A stretch of 64,000 bases of DNA, taken from assembly GCF_000190595.1 (NCBI RefSeq), contig NC_015167.1, positions 446,501 through 510,500 on the forward strand. Reading direction: 5' to 3'. This DNA comes from Cellulophaga lytica DSM 7489. Its GTDB lineage: Bacteria; Bacteroidota; Bacteroidia; Flavobacteriales; Flavobacteriaceae. Both the position numbers and the translations under genes were made by a program. The stretch's first letter is position 1; every line of letters starts with the position of its first letter. This document shows, one piece after another, positions 9,175-18,731 of this stretch. Under the pieces are notes generated by a model. It saw only the letters and a program-made list of their open reading frames with translations, was not told where the DNA came from and did no database searches.

Positions 9175-11007
9175 ATGTTTAGGCACTACAAAACTTATTT
9201 TATAGGTGTTATATGTTTGGCGTTATTAGTTGGCTGTGAGTCTAAAAAACAAACTACAATAGCTAAAAAAAATACCAAACCAAATGTAATTTTAGTAATT
9301 ACAGATGACCAAGGTTATGGAGATGTAGGTGCTCTAGGAAATACAGTTATAAAAACACCTAATATAGATAAGTTGTATTCTGAAAGTTACCACCTAACTA
9401 ATTTTCATGTTAGTCCTACTTGCGCTCCTACCCGCGCCGCTTTAATGACGGGTAGGTACGCAAATAGTACAGGTGTTTGGCACACTGTTGGTGGTTGGTC
9501 TTTACTTAGAGAGCAAGAAAAAACTTTGGGTAATATGTTTGAAGAAGCAGGCTACTCTACAGCTGCCTTTGGCAAATGGCATTTGGGAGACAACTATCCG
9601 TTTAGACCGCAGGATAAAGGTTTTCATGAAACAGTAATGCACGGTGGTGGTGGTGTACAACAAACCCCAGATTATTGGAACAACACCTATTTTAACGACA
9701 CCTATTTTCATAACGGAAAACCAGAAAAATACAATGGCTATTGCACAGACGTTTTTTTTACAGAAGCCATAAATTTTATTCAAAAAAGCAAAGACAAGCC
9801 CTTTTTCTGTTACATAGCACCTAATGCACCACACGGTCCTTACAATGTTCCTAAAGCGTATTACAATTTGTATAAGGATTTAAACGATACCATTTTAGCA
9901 GATACACAAAAGCGTTTTTATGGAATGATTACTAATATTGATGACAATTTTGGAAAGCTCAGAAAAAAACTTACGGAACTAAAAATAGCGGACAATACCA
10001 TTTTAATTTTTATGACAGATAATGGCACATCTGCTGGTTATTATAATAAAAAAGGTAAAGTTACGGGCTACAACGCAGGTATGCGCGGAACCAAAGGTAG
10101 CCAATATGACGGCGGACATAGAGTGCCATTTTTTATACATTGGAAAGATGGTAAAATTAATACCGCTAAAGATATACATACACTTGCTGCACAAATAGAT
10201 ATTTTACCAACATTGGCTGAGTTATGCAACATAAAATTACCTAAAAACCATTTAGATATAGACGGACAAAGTTTGGTTGCAGTATTAAACGGAAAAGACT
10301 CTTTAAACAATAGACTTTTAATTACCGACTCTCAACGTGTTCAAAACCCAGAAAAATGGAAAAGCTCTGCTGTAATGCAAGGCAATTGGCGTTTAATTAA
10401 CGGTAAAGAACTGTATGATATTAGCACAGATGTTGGTCAGCGAAACAATATTGCAGCTACCAATAAAGAAAAGGTAGCAGAAATGAGAAGCTTTTACAAT
10501 AACTGGTGGACACAAGTATCTAAAGACTTTAATAAAGAAATTTACTTTAAAATAGGTTCTAGTAAAGAAAACCCTATTACACTAACTGCACATGATATAC
10601 ACGGCAAAGAAACTATGCAACCCTGGAACCAAATACAAATTAGGCAAGGTAAAATTGGTGCTGGTTACTGGAGTGTAAATATTTTAGAAGATGGTAATTA
10701 CCAAGTTGCTTTAAGGAGGTATCCTATAGAGTCTAACTTACCTATTAACTCTACTACCCCAGCAATAACAACTTCAGAACTGGTAGGTTTAGAAAAAGAT
10801 ATTCCTGAGGGGAAAAGCTTAAATTATAGTAGAGCTTCTATACAGTTTAAGCATCAAATAGTTTCAGAAATTGATGTAAAAGAGAATGATTTATCAGCAA
10901 ACTTCAATATCAATTTAAAAGCAGGTAAAACTAAATTATATGCAAATTTTATTTCTGATAAAGGAGAAAAGAACGTGGCTTACTATGTGTACATTAAAAA
11001 GTTATAA
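9175..11007 (+). CDS. S1-family sulfatase lipoprotein with C-terminal beta-domain
   Basis: 610-residue sulfatase starting 2 bases after GH86. Lipobox LLVGC (Cys21). Metal motif ITDDQ at about 42-46. The signature reads CAPTR, with Cys83 as formylglycine precursor; Thr replaces the common Ser, which the C-X-P/A-X-R consensus allows. GKWHLG and TDNGT are present. Residues after about 460 form an extra beta-rich domain (GYWSVNILEDGNYQVALRRYP), a tail also seen on some other bacterial arylsulfatases and possibly used for substrate contact. It is tightly coupled to the next sulfatase, with a 1-base gap. Confidence 0.92.
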   Translation: MFRHYKTYFIGVICLALLVGCESKKQTTIAKKNTKPNVILVITDDQGYGDVGALGNTVIKTPNIDKLYSESYHLTNFHVSPTCAPTRAALMTGRYANSTGVWHTVGGWSLLREQEKTLGNMFEEAGYSTAAFGKWHLGDNYPFRPQDKGFHETVMHGGGGVQQTPDYWNNTYFNDTYFHNGKPEKYNGYCTDVFFTEAINFIQKSKDKPFFCYIAPNAPHGPYNVPKAYYNLYKDLNDTILADTQKRFYGMITNIDDNFGKLRKKLTELKIADNTILIFMTDNGTSAGYYNKKGKVTGYNAGMRGTKGSQYDGGHRVPFFIHWKDGKINTAKDIHTLAAQIDILPTLAELCNIKLPKNHLDIDGQSLVAVLNGKDSLNNRLLITDSQRVQNPEKWKSSAVMQGNWRLINGKELYDISTDVGQRNNIAATNKEKVAEMRSFYNNWWTQVSKDFNKEIYFKIGSSKENPITLTAHDIHGKETMQPWNQIQIRQGKIGAGYWSVNILEDGNYQVALRRYPIESNLPINSTTPAITTSELVGLEKDIPEGKSLNYSRASIQFKHQIVSEIDVKENDLSANFNINLKAGKTKLYANFISDKGEKNVAYYVYIKKL

Positions 11008-11008
11008 A

Positions 11009-12652
11009 ATGAAAAAATTACTTTTTGTATTTCTAATATGCACTGCTTTTTGCAAAGCTCAAGATAAACCAAATATTGTATTTATACTTACAGATGACCA
11101 ATCTTATGATTTGCTTGGTTGTACAGGAAATACAATTGTAAAAACTCCAAATATAGATAAACTAGCAGATAATGGTATATTATTTACTAATGCACACGTT
11201 ACAAGTGCTATATGTACGCCAAGCAGAATTTCCATTTTATTGAGTCAGTATGAGCGTAAACACGGTGTAAATTTTAATTCTGGCACTAGTGTTTCTAATG
11301 CTGCTTGGCAAAACTCATATCCTGTTGTTATGCGTAATAATGGGTATTACACATGCTGGATTGGCAAAAACCACGCTCCTATTGGCAAAGGTGGTTACCA
11401 TAGCGGATTAATGGAAAAAAGCTTTGATTATTGGTATGCAGGACACGGACATTTAGGGTTTTACCCAAAAGACAATCACGCTATTTTTAATGATGCTATA
11501 GCTTTTACACAACCCGAAATTATTAATGAAGCAGTAAATGATTTTTTAGACCCTAATGCACGTAAACTAAAAGGTGCATTACACTTTTTAGAAAATAGAC
11601 CAACAGACAAACCTTTTATGCTTTCTGTAAACTTTAATTTACCACACGGAGCAAGTACAAAGTCTATGAAATTAAAAGATAGTGATGATGATATATACAA
11701 AACCTTATACAGAGATATAGCTATTCCGTTACCTGATAATTATATTGCAAAAAAAGACATTACCACACCTAAATTACCTGCTAGCCTATTGCATACAGAA
11801 GATAGGCAAACTGGTTACAATTATGTAGATACACCCGCAACAATTAAAGAGCGTTACATAAGAGAGCTACAAGCAATGACTGGTATAGATAGACTAATTG
11901 GCAACCTACTACAAAAATTAAAAGCTCTTAAGTTAGATAAAAATACCATTATAATATTTACATCAGACCATGGGCTTTTTGGTGGGCAACAAGGTCTTGG
12001 CGGCAAAGCTCTTTGTTATGAGCAAACTACACACGTACCCATAATAGTGTACAACCCAAAAGCCAAAAAAAAACTAAAAGGGATTAAGAGTAATGCTTTA
12101 GTACAATCTATAGATATTGCCCCTACTATGCTTGCTATGGCAAGGGTATCTATCCCAAATACCTATCAAGGAAAAAATATAAGTAGTCTTATTAATGGCT
12201 CTAAAACTGAGGTTAGAGAATATGTTTTTACAGAAAATTTATGGTCTACACATTTTGGAAACCCTAGATGCGAGTCTGTGCAAACAAAAAATTGGAAATA
12301 CATTAGGTACTACAAAAACAACAATTTTTCTGCAGCTAAAGAAATAGCATATGCAAAAGAATTTAACATTCCTGTAAATGAAATGTTGTATAAAATGCAT
12401 GATCCTGGTATTGCTGTATATAGAAATTATATAGAGGCTCCTTTATTAGGAGAACAACCAGTTTATGAAGAATTGTACAATTTAAAAGATGATGCTTCAG
12501 AGTTACATAATCTAATTCACAAGCCAGCTTATAAATCAATTTTAGACAACCTTAAAAAACAGTGGAAAATAGAAATAACTGCCGCTAGAGGCACTAAAAA
12601 GACTGAAGTTTACAGGTATACAAATGACGCTTACCCAAATGCAAAACACTAA
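11009..12652 (+). CDS. S1-family sulfatase, secreted
   Basis: 547 residues from ATG 11009, chosen because it gives a signal peptide (MKKLLFVFLICTAFCKAQ) and a 1-base gap to the previous stop; the frame stays open back to 10940 but would overlap by 68 bases. Metal motif LTDDQ is at 27-31. CTPSR has Cys69 as formylglycine precursor. The usual GKWH is GKNH here (IGKNHAPIG), a substitution next to the sulfate pocket, and SDHGLFGG carries the other metal ligands. The long C-terminal half holds DLKDD-type residues typical of larger sulfatases. The specificity is unknown. Confidence 0.92.
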   Translation: MKKLLFVFLICTAFCKAQDKPNIVFILTDDQSYDLLGCTGNTIVKTPNIDKLADNGILFTNAHVTSAICTPSRISILLSQYERKHGVNFNSGTSVSNAAWQNSYPVVMRNNGYYTCWIGKNHAPIGKGGYHSGLMEKSFDYWYAGHGHLGFYPKDNHAIFNDAIAFTQPEIINEAVNDFLDPNARKLKGALHFLENRPTDKPFMLSVNFNLPHGASTKSMKLKDSDDDIYKTLYRDIAIPLPDNYIAKKDITTPKLPASLLHTEDRQTGYNYVDTPATIKERYIRELQAMTGIDRLIGNLLQKLKALKLDKNTIIIFTSDHGLFGGQQGLGGKALCYEQTTHVPIIVYNPKAKKKLKGIKSNALVQSIDIAPTMLAMARVSIPNTYQGKNISSLINGSKTEVREYVFTENLWSTHFGNPRCESVQTKNWKYIRYYKNNNFSAAKEIAYAKEFNIPVNEMLYKMHDPGIAVYRNYIEAPLLGEQPVYEELYNLKDDASELHNLIHKPAYKSILDNLKKQWKIEITAARGTKKTEVYRYTNDAYPNAKH

Positions 12653-12688
12653 CATTAACTAATAAAACACTATTAAACATTGGTAATT

Positions 12689-13726
12689 ATGACTAAAACA
12701 TTTAAAATTATATTCATCTTTTTAATGATTTCTATTTTGGCTTGTAGTAATTCTGATAATGATGAAGCTGATGTAACTACTAATGAAAAAGAAATTAAAA
12801 ATCAGGAAGAAGAAAATGAAGTAGACTCCACTAAACCTACTTTTTTAGAAAATGAAGATCCTAAACCATCTGAAAAAAAATGGGTTAAAGTAGAAGAACT
12901 TTCTGATGAATTTGATGGTGATGAATTAGACACAAACAAATGGAACCCTACTCCAGAATTTATTTGGAATGGTCAAGACAGAGGATGGTACGGATCTAGC
13001 AGATCACTTTTTGAAGCAGATAACGTAAGTACAGGTAATGGTTTTTTAAGAATAGAAGGTGAAAAGTTTAATAGCCCCAAATATTCTCCTAAAGACAATA
13101 CCAGTGAGGCTCCGCAACGTAGATATGGTGGAGCTTATGTGTACGGAAAAACTTTAGCCGAGCCTGGTTACTACATAGAAGCCCGTATGAAAGCAAGTAA
13201 AACAGCTATGTCTGCTGCTTTTTGGCTTAAGTCTGAGACAAAACCGTGTACCGATAATTTTAACGATGGTGAAAACCTAGAAATTGATATACAGGAATGT
13301 GTGGGCATATTTACAGGAGAATTAGGTGATGAATGGACTAATGATGACTGGGCGGTAAATTCTGAATGGGATAAAATTTTTCATTACAACACGCACAGAC
13401 ACAATAGCCCTTGTAACAATATTGGAGAAAGACAAACTAAAGGAGGTAAAACAAATTTTGATAAAAAAAATGCTGATGAATTTCATATTTATGCAGCATA
13501 TTGGCATGCAGATGGTAGTAAAATTGACTTTTATATTGATGGTGCCCTAGAAAAATCTGTTACCCCAGTAATTCCTTTTAAAGGAGCTCTACGCTTAATT
13601 ATGTCTAGTAATTTTTATGATTGGATTGAGGAAATAAATGCAAAAGAAATGGGATTTGAAAATCCTTTAGAAGAAAGATATACAAGGTTTGATTGGGTAA
13701 GGGTATGGAAGCTTGAAGAGCTATAA
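12689..13726 (+). CDS. GH16 endo-galactanase lipoprotein (agarase/porphyranase type)
   Basis: 345 residues. ATG 12689 is preferred over an in-frame TTG at 12680. A lipoprotein signal (ILACSNSDNDE) is followed by an acidic linker rich in D and E to about residue 50, a feature of surface-exposed flavobacterial lipoproteins. The GH16 jelly roll begins with DEFDGDELD. The catalytic motif ENLEIDIQE has Glu198 (nucleophile), Asp200 and Glu203 (acid/base) in the E-X-D-X-X-E form typical of agarases, porphyranases and related enzymes. Next to it is KASKTAMSAAFWLKSE, close to the KANKTFMSSTFWL of the GH16 at 18732. Last gene of the unit starting at 3468. Exact polymer not decidable. Confidence 0.88.
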   Translation: MTKTFKIIFIFLMISILACSNSDNDEADVTTNEKEIKNQEEENEVDSTKPTFLENEDPKPSEKKWVKVEELSDEFDGDELDTNKWNPTPEFIWNGQDRGWYGSSRSLFEADNVSTGNGFLRIEGEKFNSPKYSPKDNTSEAPQRRYGGAYVYGKTLAEPGYYIEARMKASKTAMSAAFWLKSETKPCTDNFNDGENLEIDIQECVGIFTGELGDEWTNDDWAVNSEWDKIFHYNTHRHNSPCNNIGERQTKGGKTNFDKKNADEFHIYAAYWHADGSKIDFYIDGALEKSVTPVIPFKGALRLIMSSNFYDWIEEINAKEMGFENPLEERYTRFDWVRVWKLEEL

Positions 13727-13965
13727 AATTTAAACTATTACAGAAGCTTCTTCTTTTAAAAATAAAACTAGTTTGTGATTTTATAAAAAACTCTAAAAAA
13801 AATATCATAAACTATAAAAACGGTACTGTTTAGTTAAAATCTAGTTGCCTTAACACATATCAGTTAAAACTAAAAATCATTTATGGTAGTATTATAGTAG
13901 TTTATTTCCCTCAATATATTTCTCTTAAACTAATTTTATCTACTAATTAAGAAATTAAACTGTTG
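13727..13965. promoter_or_regulatory. Intergenic promoter region upstream of sulfatase
   Basis: 239 AT-rich bases with no gene. No clear hairpin terminator follows the GH16. The region holds the first copy of the 31-bp repeat (13878-13908) and probably the promoter of the sulfatase at 13966. Confidence 0.5.
13878..13908 (+). repeat. 31-bp upstream repeat, copy 1
   Basis: Begins CATTTATGGTAGTATT and ends TAGTTTATTTC. It matches 15407-15437 at 29 of 31 positions, differing only at repeat positions 17 and 20. Both copies sit 50-57 bases before an ATG, which suggests a shared operator or promoter element. This copy contains TATTATAGTAG (13890-13900), also found upstream of the GH29 at 23839. Confidence 0.65.
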
Positions 13966-15267
13966 ATGAGAAAATATTTAATATATCTTTTATTTTACGT
14001 ACCAAGCACACTTAGTACTTTTTCACAAACAAATATATTATTTATAGAGTCTGATGACCAAAGCAACCAAGCCATTGGAGCATATGGCAATACGTTTATG
14101 GTTACGCCAAATTTAGACAAGCTAGCAGAAGAAGGCACTTCCTTTACTGCTGCATATAATATGGGTTGCTGGTCACCAGCAGTTTGTATTCCTAGTAGAA
14201 CTATGCTTATGTATGGTAAGTACTTATGGAAATCACAAAAAATAAACAAACAAAATGCTCCCAAATCATTTCCAGAAAAACTACATAATAACGGCTACCA
14301 CACCTATATAACTGGTAAATGGCACGCAATGGGTAAAAGTGTAAAAAACATTTTTGATGAAACAGGTACTATACAACCAGGACAATTAAAAACGTACAAC
14401 TCCCCAGCCGGACATATTACAGATATTACTGCTAATGAGGCTATAAACTTCATAAAAAACTACAGCAGTAAAAAACCCTTTTTTGCATATGTTGCGTTTA
14501 ACGCTCCACATGTTCCTAGGCAAACTACACAAAATTACTACGATTTATACCCGGTAGACAAGGTTAAATTACCTCCTAGTGTTGTAGATAATACACCACT
14601 AAACACCAATGTTAAATACCAATACACAAATAACCCCTTAAGTGCAAAAACAATGCAAAAACGTGTACAGCAAAATAATGCAATGGTAACACATATGGAC
14701 ACACGTATAGGAGATATTATTAATACATTAAAAGAAAAAGGAATATATAATAATACTATTATTGTTTTTACATCCGACCATGGAATTAACTTTGGTGAAA
14801 ATGGAGTTGCCGGAAAAGTATGTTTGTATGAACCTAGCGTTACTGCTCCTCTAATAATAAAAGCCCCAACTGTAAAACAAAACAATAAAATAACAGCTCG
14901 TGTTTACTTGCAAGATGTTGTACCCACCTTATTTAGTTTATTAAAAATTAAAGATAAAGAAGCTACAGACTTTAAAAGTTTAATGCCATTACTTATAAAT
15001 TCTAAAAAAACTAGAGAGTCTATTTACCTAGCTATGTTTAATGATCAAAGAAGCATTATTCATAAAAATAATAAATTGATATTATACCCTAAAACCGGCA
15101 CTATTGAAATGTATAACTTAAAAAAAGATCCATGGGAGACTAACAATATTAGCGCTATAAAAAGGAACCAAAAAACTATTAAAGACCTACTAACCAGGCT
15201 TAAAAAATGGCAAATTAAAACTGATGACGAAACAGATTTAAGCATATTTTATAACCAGTACAATTAA
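13966..15267 (+). CDS. S1-family sulfatase, secreted
   Basis: 433 residues from ATG 13966; the in-frame TTG just before it is less likely. Signal peptide ends near STFSQ. ESDDQS holds the first metal ligands. CIPSR has Cys74 as formylglycine precursor within WSPAVCIPSRTMLMYGKYLW, where MYGK replaces the common LTGR. GKWHAMG and SDHGINFG are present. It stands alone as a transcription unit between two regulatory regions that share a 31-bp repeat. A compact sulfatase with no extra domains; substrate position unknown. Confidence 0.92.
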   Translation: MRKYLIYLLFYVPSTLSTFSQTNILFIESDDQSNQAIGAYGNTFMVTPNLDKLAEEGTSFTAAYNMGCWSPAVCIPSRTMLMYGKYLWKSQKINKQNAPKSFPEKLHNNGYHTYITGKWHAMGKSVKNIFDETGTIQPGQLKTYNSPAGHITDITANEAINFIKNYSSKKPFFAYVAFNAPHVPRQTTQNYYDLYPVDKVKLPPSVVDNTPLNTNVKYQYTNNPLSAKTMQKRVQQNNAMVTHMDTRIGDIINTLKEKGIYNNTIIVFTSDHGINFGENGVAGKVCLYEPSVTAPLIIKAPTVKQNNKITARVYLQDVVPTLFSLLKIKDKEATDFKSLMPLLINSKKTRESIYLAMFNDQRSIIHKNNKLILYPKTGTIEMYNLKKDPWETNNISAIKRNQKTIKDLLTRLKKWQIKTDDETDLSIFYNQYN

Positions 15268-15406
15268 TAATATTTTTTGCGTACAGATTATAATAAGTTA
15301 TACTTCTATGAATAAAAAATACGAAGCTATTTTAAAACTACTGCTGTAATAATCCTGTTTTATCATAAAAACATAACTAAGTAATATTTTTTAAGTAAAA
15401 TAAAAC

Positions 15407-15437
15407 CATTTATGGTAGTATTCTACTAGTTTATTTC
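15407..15437 (+). repeat. 31-bp upstream repeat, copy 2
   Basis: Second copy of the element at 13878, with ATTCTACTAG in place of ATTATAGTAG. The change creates a short inverted repeat TAGTA-TTC-TACTA. It lies 50 bases before the ATG of the GH28-like gene, inside the 220-base intergenic region 15268-15487, in which no gene was seen. Confidence 0.65.
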
Positions 15438-15487
15438 TCTTAAATATTTAATAGGTTACTATTCTTATTTTTAAACTATAAATAAAA

Positions 15488-16870
15488 ATGAAACATTTTT
15501 TTTTGCTTTTTTATATAAGCTTTAGCGTATCTGTATTTGCTAATGATTATAATATTATGGATTACGGTGCCAAAGCTAATGGCAAAACCTTAGACACAAA
15601 AGCCGTACAAAAAACAATTGATTTATGCTCTAAACAGGGTGGAGGAAAAGTTGTAATTCCTGCTGGAAAAACTGTACTTATTGGCACTATATATTTAAAA
15701 GATAATGTAACACTTTATCTAGAAAATGGCTCTATTCTTTTAGGCAGTCCTGATTACAAAGACTACGCAACAAATACACATAAAAACACCTATAAAAATG
15801 AACCTCATATGGATAGGTGTTTAATTTTTGCAAAAGAAGCAAACTCCTTTTCTATAGAAGGTAACGGCACAATTAATGGCAATGGGTTTCCTAAGAATTT
15901 CACAAAAGCTAAAGGAGGTAGACCAATGGTGTTGCGCTTTCTTAATTGTAATAATATTAAAATTAAAAATGTTACCCTTATAAATTCTGCTTCTTGGACT
16001 TCTGCTTGGTTATATTGTAATGAAATTGTTGTAGACGGTATTAAAATTATAAGTAGAGTTAACCAAAACGGAGATGGTTTAGATTTTGATGGTTGTACTA
16101 ACGTACGTGTTTCTAATTCTTCTTTTAATACTAGTGACGACTCTATTTGCTTGCAAACATCTAGACCAGATAAGCCTTGTAAAAACATTGTAATTAACAA
16201 TTGTGTATTTACCAGCAAATGGGCAGCTATGCGTATTGGACTAGCTTCTAGGGGAGATTTTGAATCCGTTACTGTAAGCAACTCTACATTTCATGATATA
16301 CAAGATTCCGGACTAAAAATACAAATGAATGAAGGTGGTGAAATGAAAAATATGATTTTTTCTAACATTGTTATGAAAAACGTTCCTAGACCAATTTTTA
16401 TGACTTTTTGCCAACAAAGAGCAGGTGTAGACTCGCCTTTAAAAATGCTTCCTATGAAAGCTATGCACTCTTTCTCTTTTAATAATATTGTTATAGATAA
16501 CAGAGAACTAGACAAAAATTCTGTTATTTTTTTAACTGGTATGCCTAAAAACTACATAACAGACATACAGCTAAATAATATACAAATGACGGTTTCTGGT
16601 GGTGGAAATACAACAGATGCTAACAAAAAAAATATAAAAGAATACACTTTAGAAACACTAGGTAATTGGTGGCCAGAATTTAGGCTGGTTGGTACATTAC
16701 CCGCCTCTGGAATTTATGCCAGACATGTAAATGGTTTGTTTATTAATAACTTTTATTTAAATACTGTTTTAGATGATAAAAGACCTCCTATTGTTTTAAA
16801 TGACGTTCTTAATTTTTATGGTAATTCTATTTTTTTAAACCGAAAGAAACTAACTGTTAACAACCATTAG
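15488..16870 (+). CDS. GH28-like right-handed beta-helix glycosidase
   Basis: 460-residue secreted protein (signal peptide to about residue 18). The N-terminus NIMDYGAKANGKTLDTKAVQ and the repeated hydrophobic coils are those of the pectin-lyase-like beta-helix, family GH28. NGDGLDFDG corresponds to the NTDGID block with a catalytic Asp, TSDDSICLQ to the DD block, and DSGLKIQ to the RIK block. The GHG block of classical polygalacturonases is replaced by SKWAAMRIG. First gene of the unit GH28-sulfatase-GH16-GH117, 1 base before the next start. Uronic-acid polymers are not expected in an agar locus, so the true substrate may differ from galacturonan. Confidence 0.8.
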   Translation: MKHFFLLFYISFSVSVFANDYNIMDYGAKANGKTLDTKAVQKTIDLCSKQGGGKVVIPAGKTVLIGTIYLKDNVTLYLENGSILLGSPDYKDYATNTHKNTYKNEPHMDRCLIFAKEANSFSIEGNGTINGNGFPKNFTKAKGGRPMVLRFLNCNNIKIKNVTLINSASWTSAWLYCNEIVVDGIKIISRVNQNGDGLDFDGCTNVRVSNSSFNTSDDSICLQTSRPDKPCKNIVINNCVFTSKWAAMRIGLASRGDFESVTVSNSTFHDIQDSGLKIQMNEGGEMKNMIFSNIVMKNVPRPIFMTFCQQRAGVDSPLKMLPMKAMHSFSFNNIVIDNRELDKNSVIFLTGMPKNYITDIQLNNIQMTVSGGGNTTDANKKNIKEYTLETLGNWWPEFRLVGTLPASGIYARHVNGLFINNFYLNTVLDDKRPPIVLNDVLNFYGNSIFLNRKKLTVNNH

Positions 16871-16871
16871 T

Positions 16872-18713
16872 ATGAAACATAAAACCTATATACTATTACT
16901 ATTGCTATGTTTTTGCTCTTACGGTAAAGCACAACAACCTAATATTGTTTGGATTGTTTCTGAAGATAACTCTAAACACTATTTAAAGTTATTTAACAAG
17001 CACGGTGTAACTACTCCTAACATAGAAAAACTAGCTAAAAAAGGAATTACTTTTACCAATGCTTTTTCTAATGCTGCTGTTTGTAGTGCTGCAAGATCTA
17101 GTATTATTACAGGTGTTTACGGACCAAAATTGGCATCGCACTACCACAGGTCCGAAAAAAAAATTGTGCTACCAAATACAGTAAAGATGTTTCCTGTGTA
17201 TTTACAAAAAGCAGGTTACTATACCGCCAATAATGCAAAAGAAGACTATAATATTGTTAAAAACAAAGACGTTTGGGACGATTCTTCTAGAAAAGCAAGC
17301 TGGAAAAACAGAGCTAATAATCAACCTTTTTTTTATGTACACAACTTAGGTACAACCCACGAAGGAAGTTTACATTTTTCTGAAGAAGAAATGAACTCTC
17401 ACAAAACCAAAACTAATGTGCAATCTGTTTTTGTACAACCAAACCACCCAAATACAAAACTATTTAAGTACACCAATGCATTTTACCGAGACAAAATTAT
17501 GGCAATGGATAAAGAGGTAGGTGCTGTTATTAATGCTTTAGAAAAAGACAAGCTGTTAAGCAATACCATTATTTTTTATTACGGAGACCACGGTGGTGTT
17601 TTGCCTAACAGTAAAGGGTATTTAAAAGAAACAGGATTACAGGTTCCTTTGGTTGTTTATATACCAGAAAAATATAAAAAAATGTCTCCTTTTACTATTG
17701 GTACTTCAACTAACACATTTGTTAGTTTTATAGATTTTAGTGCTACAGTTTTAAATTTAGCAGGTGTTACAATTCCTAAATCTATAGATGGTTCTGCTTT
17801 TTTGGGTGAATCAGTAAAACAAAAAACCATTAACAACAATTCTACTTTTGGTTACGCAGATAGGTTTGATGAAAAGTATGATATGGTTAGAAGCATTAGA
17901 GAAAATAACCTAAAGTACATTAGAAATTTTCAGCCTTTTAACATAGATGCTTTAATGAACAACTACAGGTACAAACAACTTGCCTACAAACAATGGAGCA
18001 CGCTAAACCTACAAAACAAACTTAACCCTATACAGTCTAGTTTTTTTAAGCCCAAAATGGTAGAAGAATTGTATGATGTAAAAAAAGACCCTTATGAAAC
18101 CAATAACTTGGCTAAAAATGCTGCTTACAAGCATAAAATAATAGCTTTTAGGCAAAAGATGAATACTTGGCAAAAAGCTATGCCAGATCTATCATTTTAT
18201 CCAGAGCATATACTAGTGGAGCAAGCTTTTAAAAATCCGTTAGCTTATGGTAAAAAACATCAAAAAAAAATAAATAAGTACATTAAAATAGCCAATCTAC
18301 AGCTTATACCATTTAAAGAGGCTAAAACAAAACTTAAAAAACATTTACTATCTAAAGATAAAACAGCACGTTATTGGGCGTTAATAACAAGTACAAGTTT
18401 TGGTAGCAAAGCAACTAGTTTATCAGACCTAATTAAAAATATAATGCTTACAGATACAGATATTGTAAATAAAATGAGAGCTGCAGAGTTTTTGGCTATA
18501 GCTGAAAAAAAAGATACTTCTAAAAATTTAATTCAGCTTTTATATCAATCTAAAAAACCAAAAGAAGCACTTTTAATACTTAATAGCATTGTACTACAAA
18601 AAGATTTTTACCAGAAATATACGTTTACTATTAACCAAAGTAAACTACATACTACTGTTAAAAATAATATGCTAATACAAGAGCGTTTAAAGTACTTACA
18701 AAACCAAATATAA
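16872..18713 (+). CDS. S1-family sulfatase with C-terminal helical extension
   Basis: 613 residues, signal peptide ending near GKAQ. The metal block reads VSEDNSK rather than DDQ. The signature is CSAAR with Cys71 as formylglycine precursor; Ala at the third position fits the C-X-P/A-X-R rule. NNAKEDYN replaces the GKWH block and YGDHGG holds the remaining metal ligands. This combination is like sulfoglucosamine-type (S1_8-like) sulfatases, which I offer only as a resemblance. After about residue 470 comes a Lys-rich helical tail with DKTARYWALITSTSFG and KMRAAEFLAIA, resembling HEAT-like repeats. Cotranscribed with the GH28 and GH16 neighbours. Confidence 0.88.
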   Translation: MKHKTYILLLLLCFCSYGKAQQPNIVWIVSEDNSKHYLKLFNKHGVTTPNIEKLAKKGITFTNAFSNAAVCSAARSSIITGVYGPKLASHYHRSEKKIVLPNTVKMFPVYLQKAGYYTANNAKEDYNIVKNKDVWDDSSRKASWKNRANNQPFFYVHNLGTTHEGSLHFSEEEMNSHKTKTNVQSVFVQPNHPNTKLFKYTNAFYRDKIMAMDKEVGAVINALEKDKLLSNTIIFYYGDHGGVLPNSKGYLKETGLQVPLVVYIPEKYKKMSPFTIGTSTNTFVSFIDFSATVLNLAGVTIPKSIDGSAFLGESVKQKTINNNSTFGYADRFDEKYDMVRSIRENNLKYIRNFQPFNIDALMNNYRYKQLAYKQWSTLNLQNKLNPIQSSFFKPKMVEELYDVKKDPYETNNLAKNAAYKHKIIAFRQKMNTWQKAMPDLSFYPEHILVEQAFKNPLAYGKKHQKKINKYIKIANLQLIPFKEAKTKLKKHLLSKDKTARYWALITSTSFGSKATSLSDLIKNIMLTDTDIVNKMRAAEFLAIAEKKDTSKNLIQLLYQSKKPKEALLILNSIVLQKDFYQKYTFTINQSKLHTTVKNNMLIQERLKYLQNQI

Positions 18714-18731
18714 AACCTTAAACTAACTAAA

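Noticed and set aside
15805-16281. Long open frame of 158 codons on the - strand
   Set aside because: It lies entirely inside the GH28-like gene in antisense and lacks a protein-like composition or domain.
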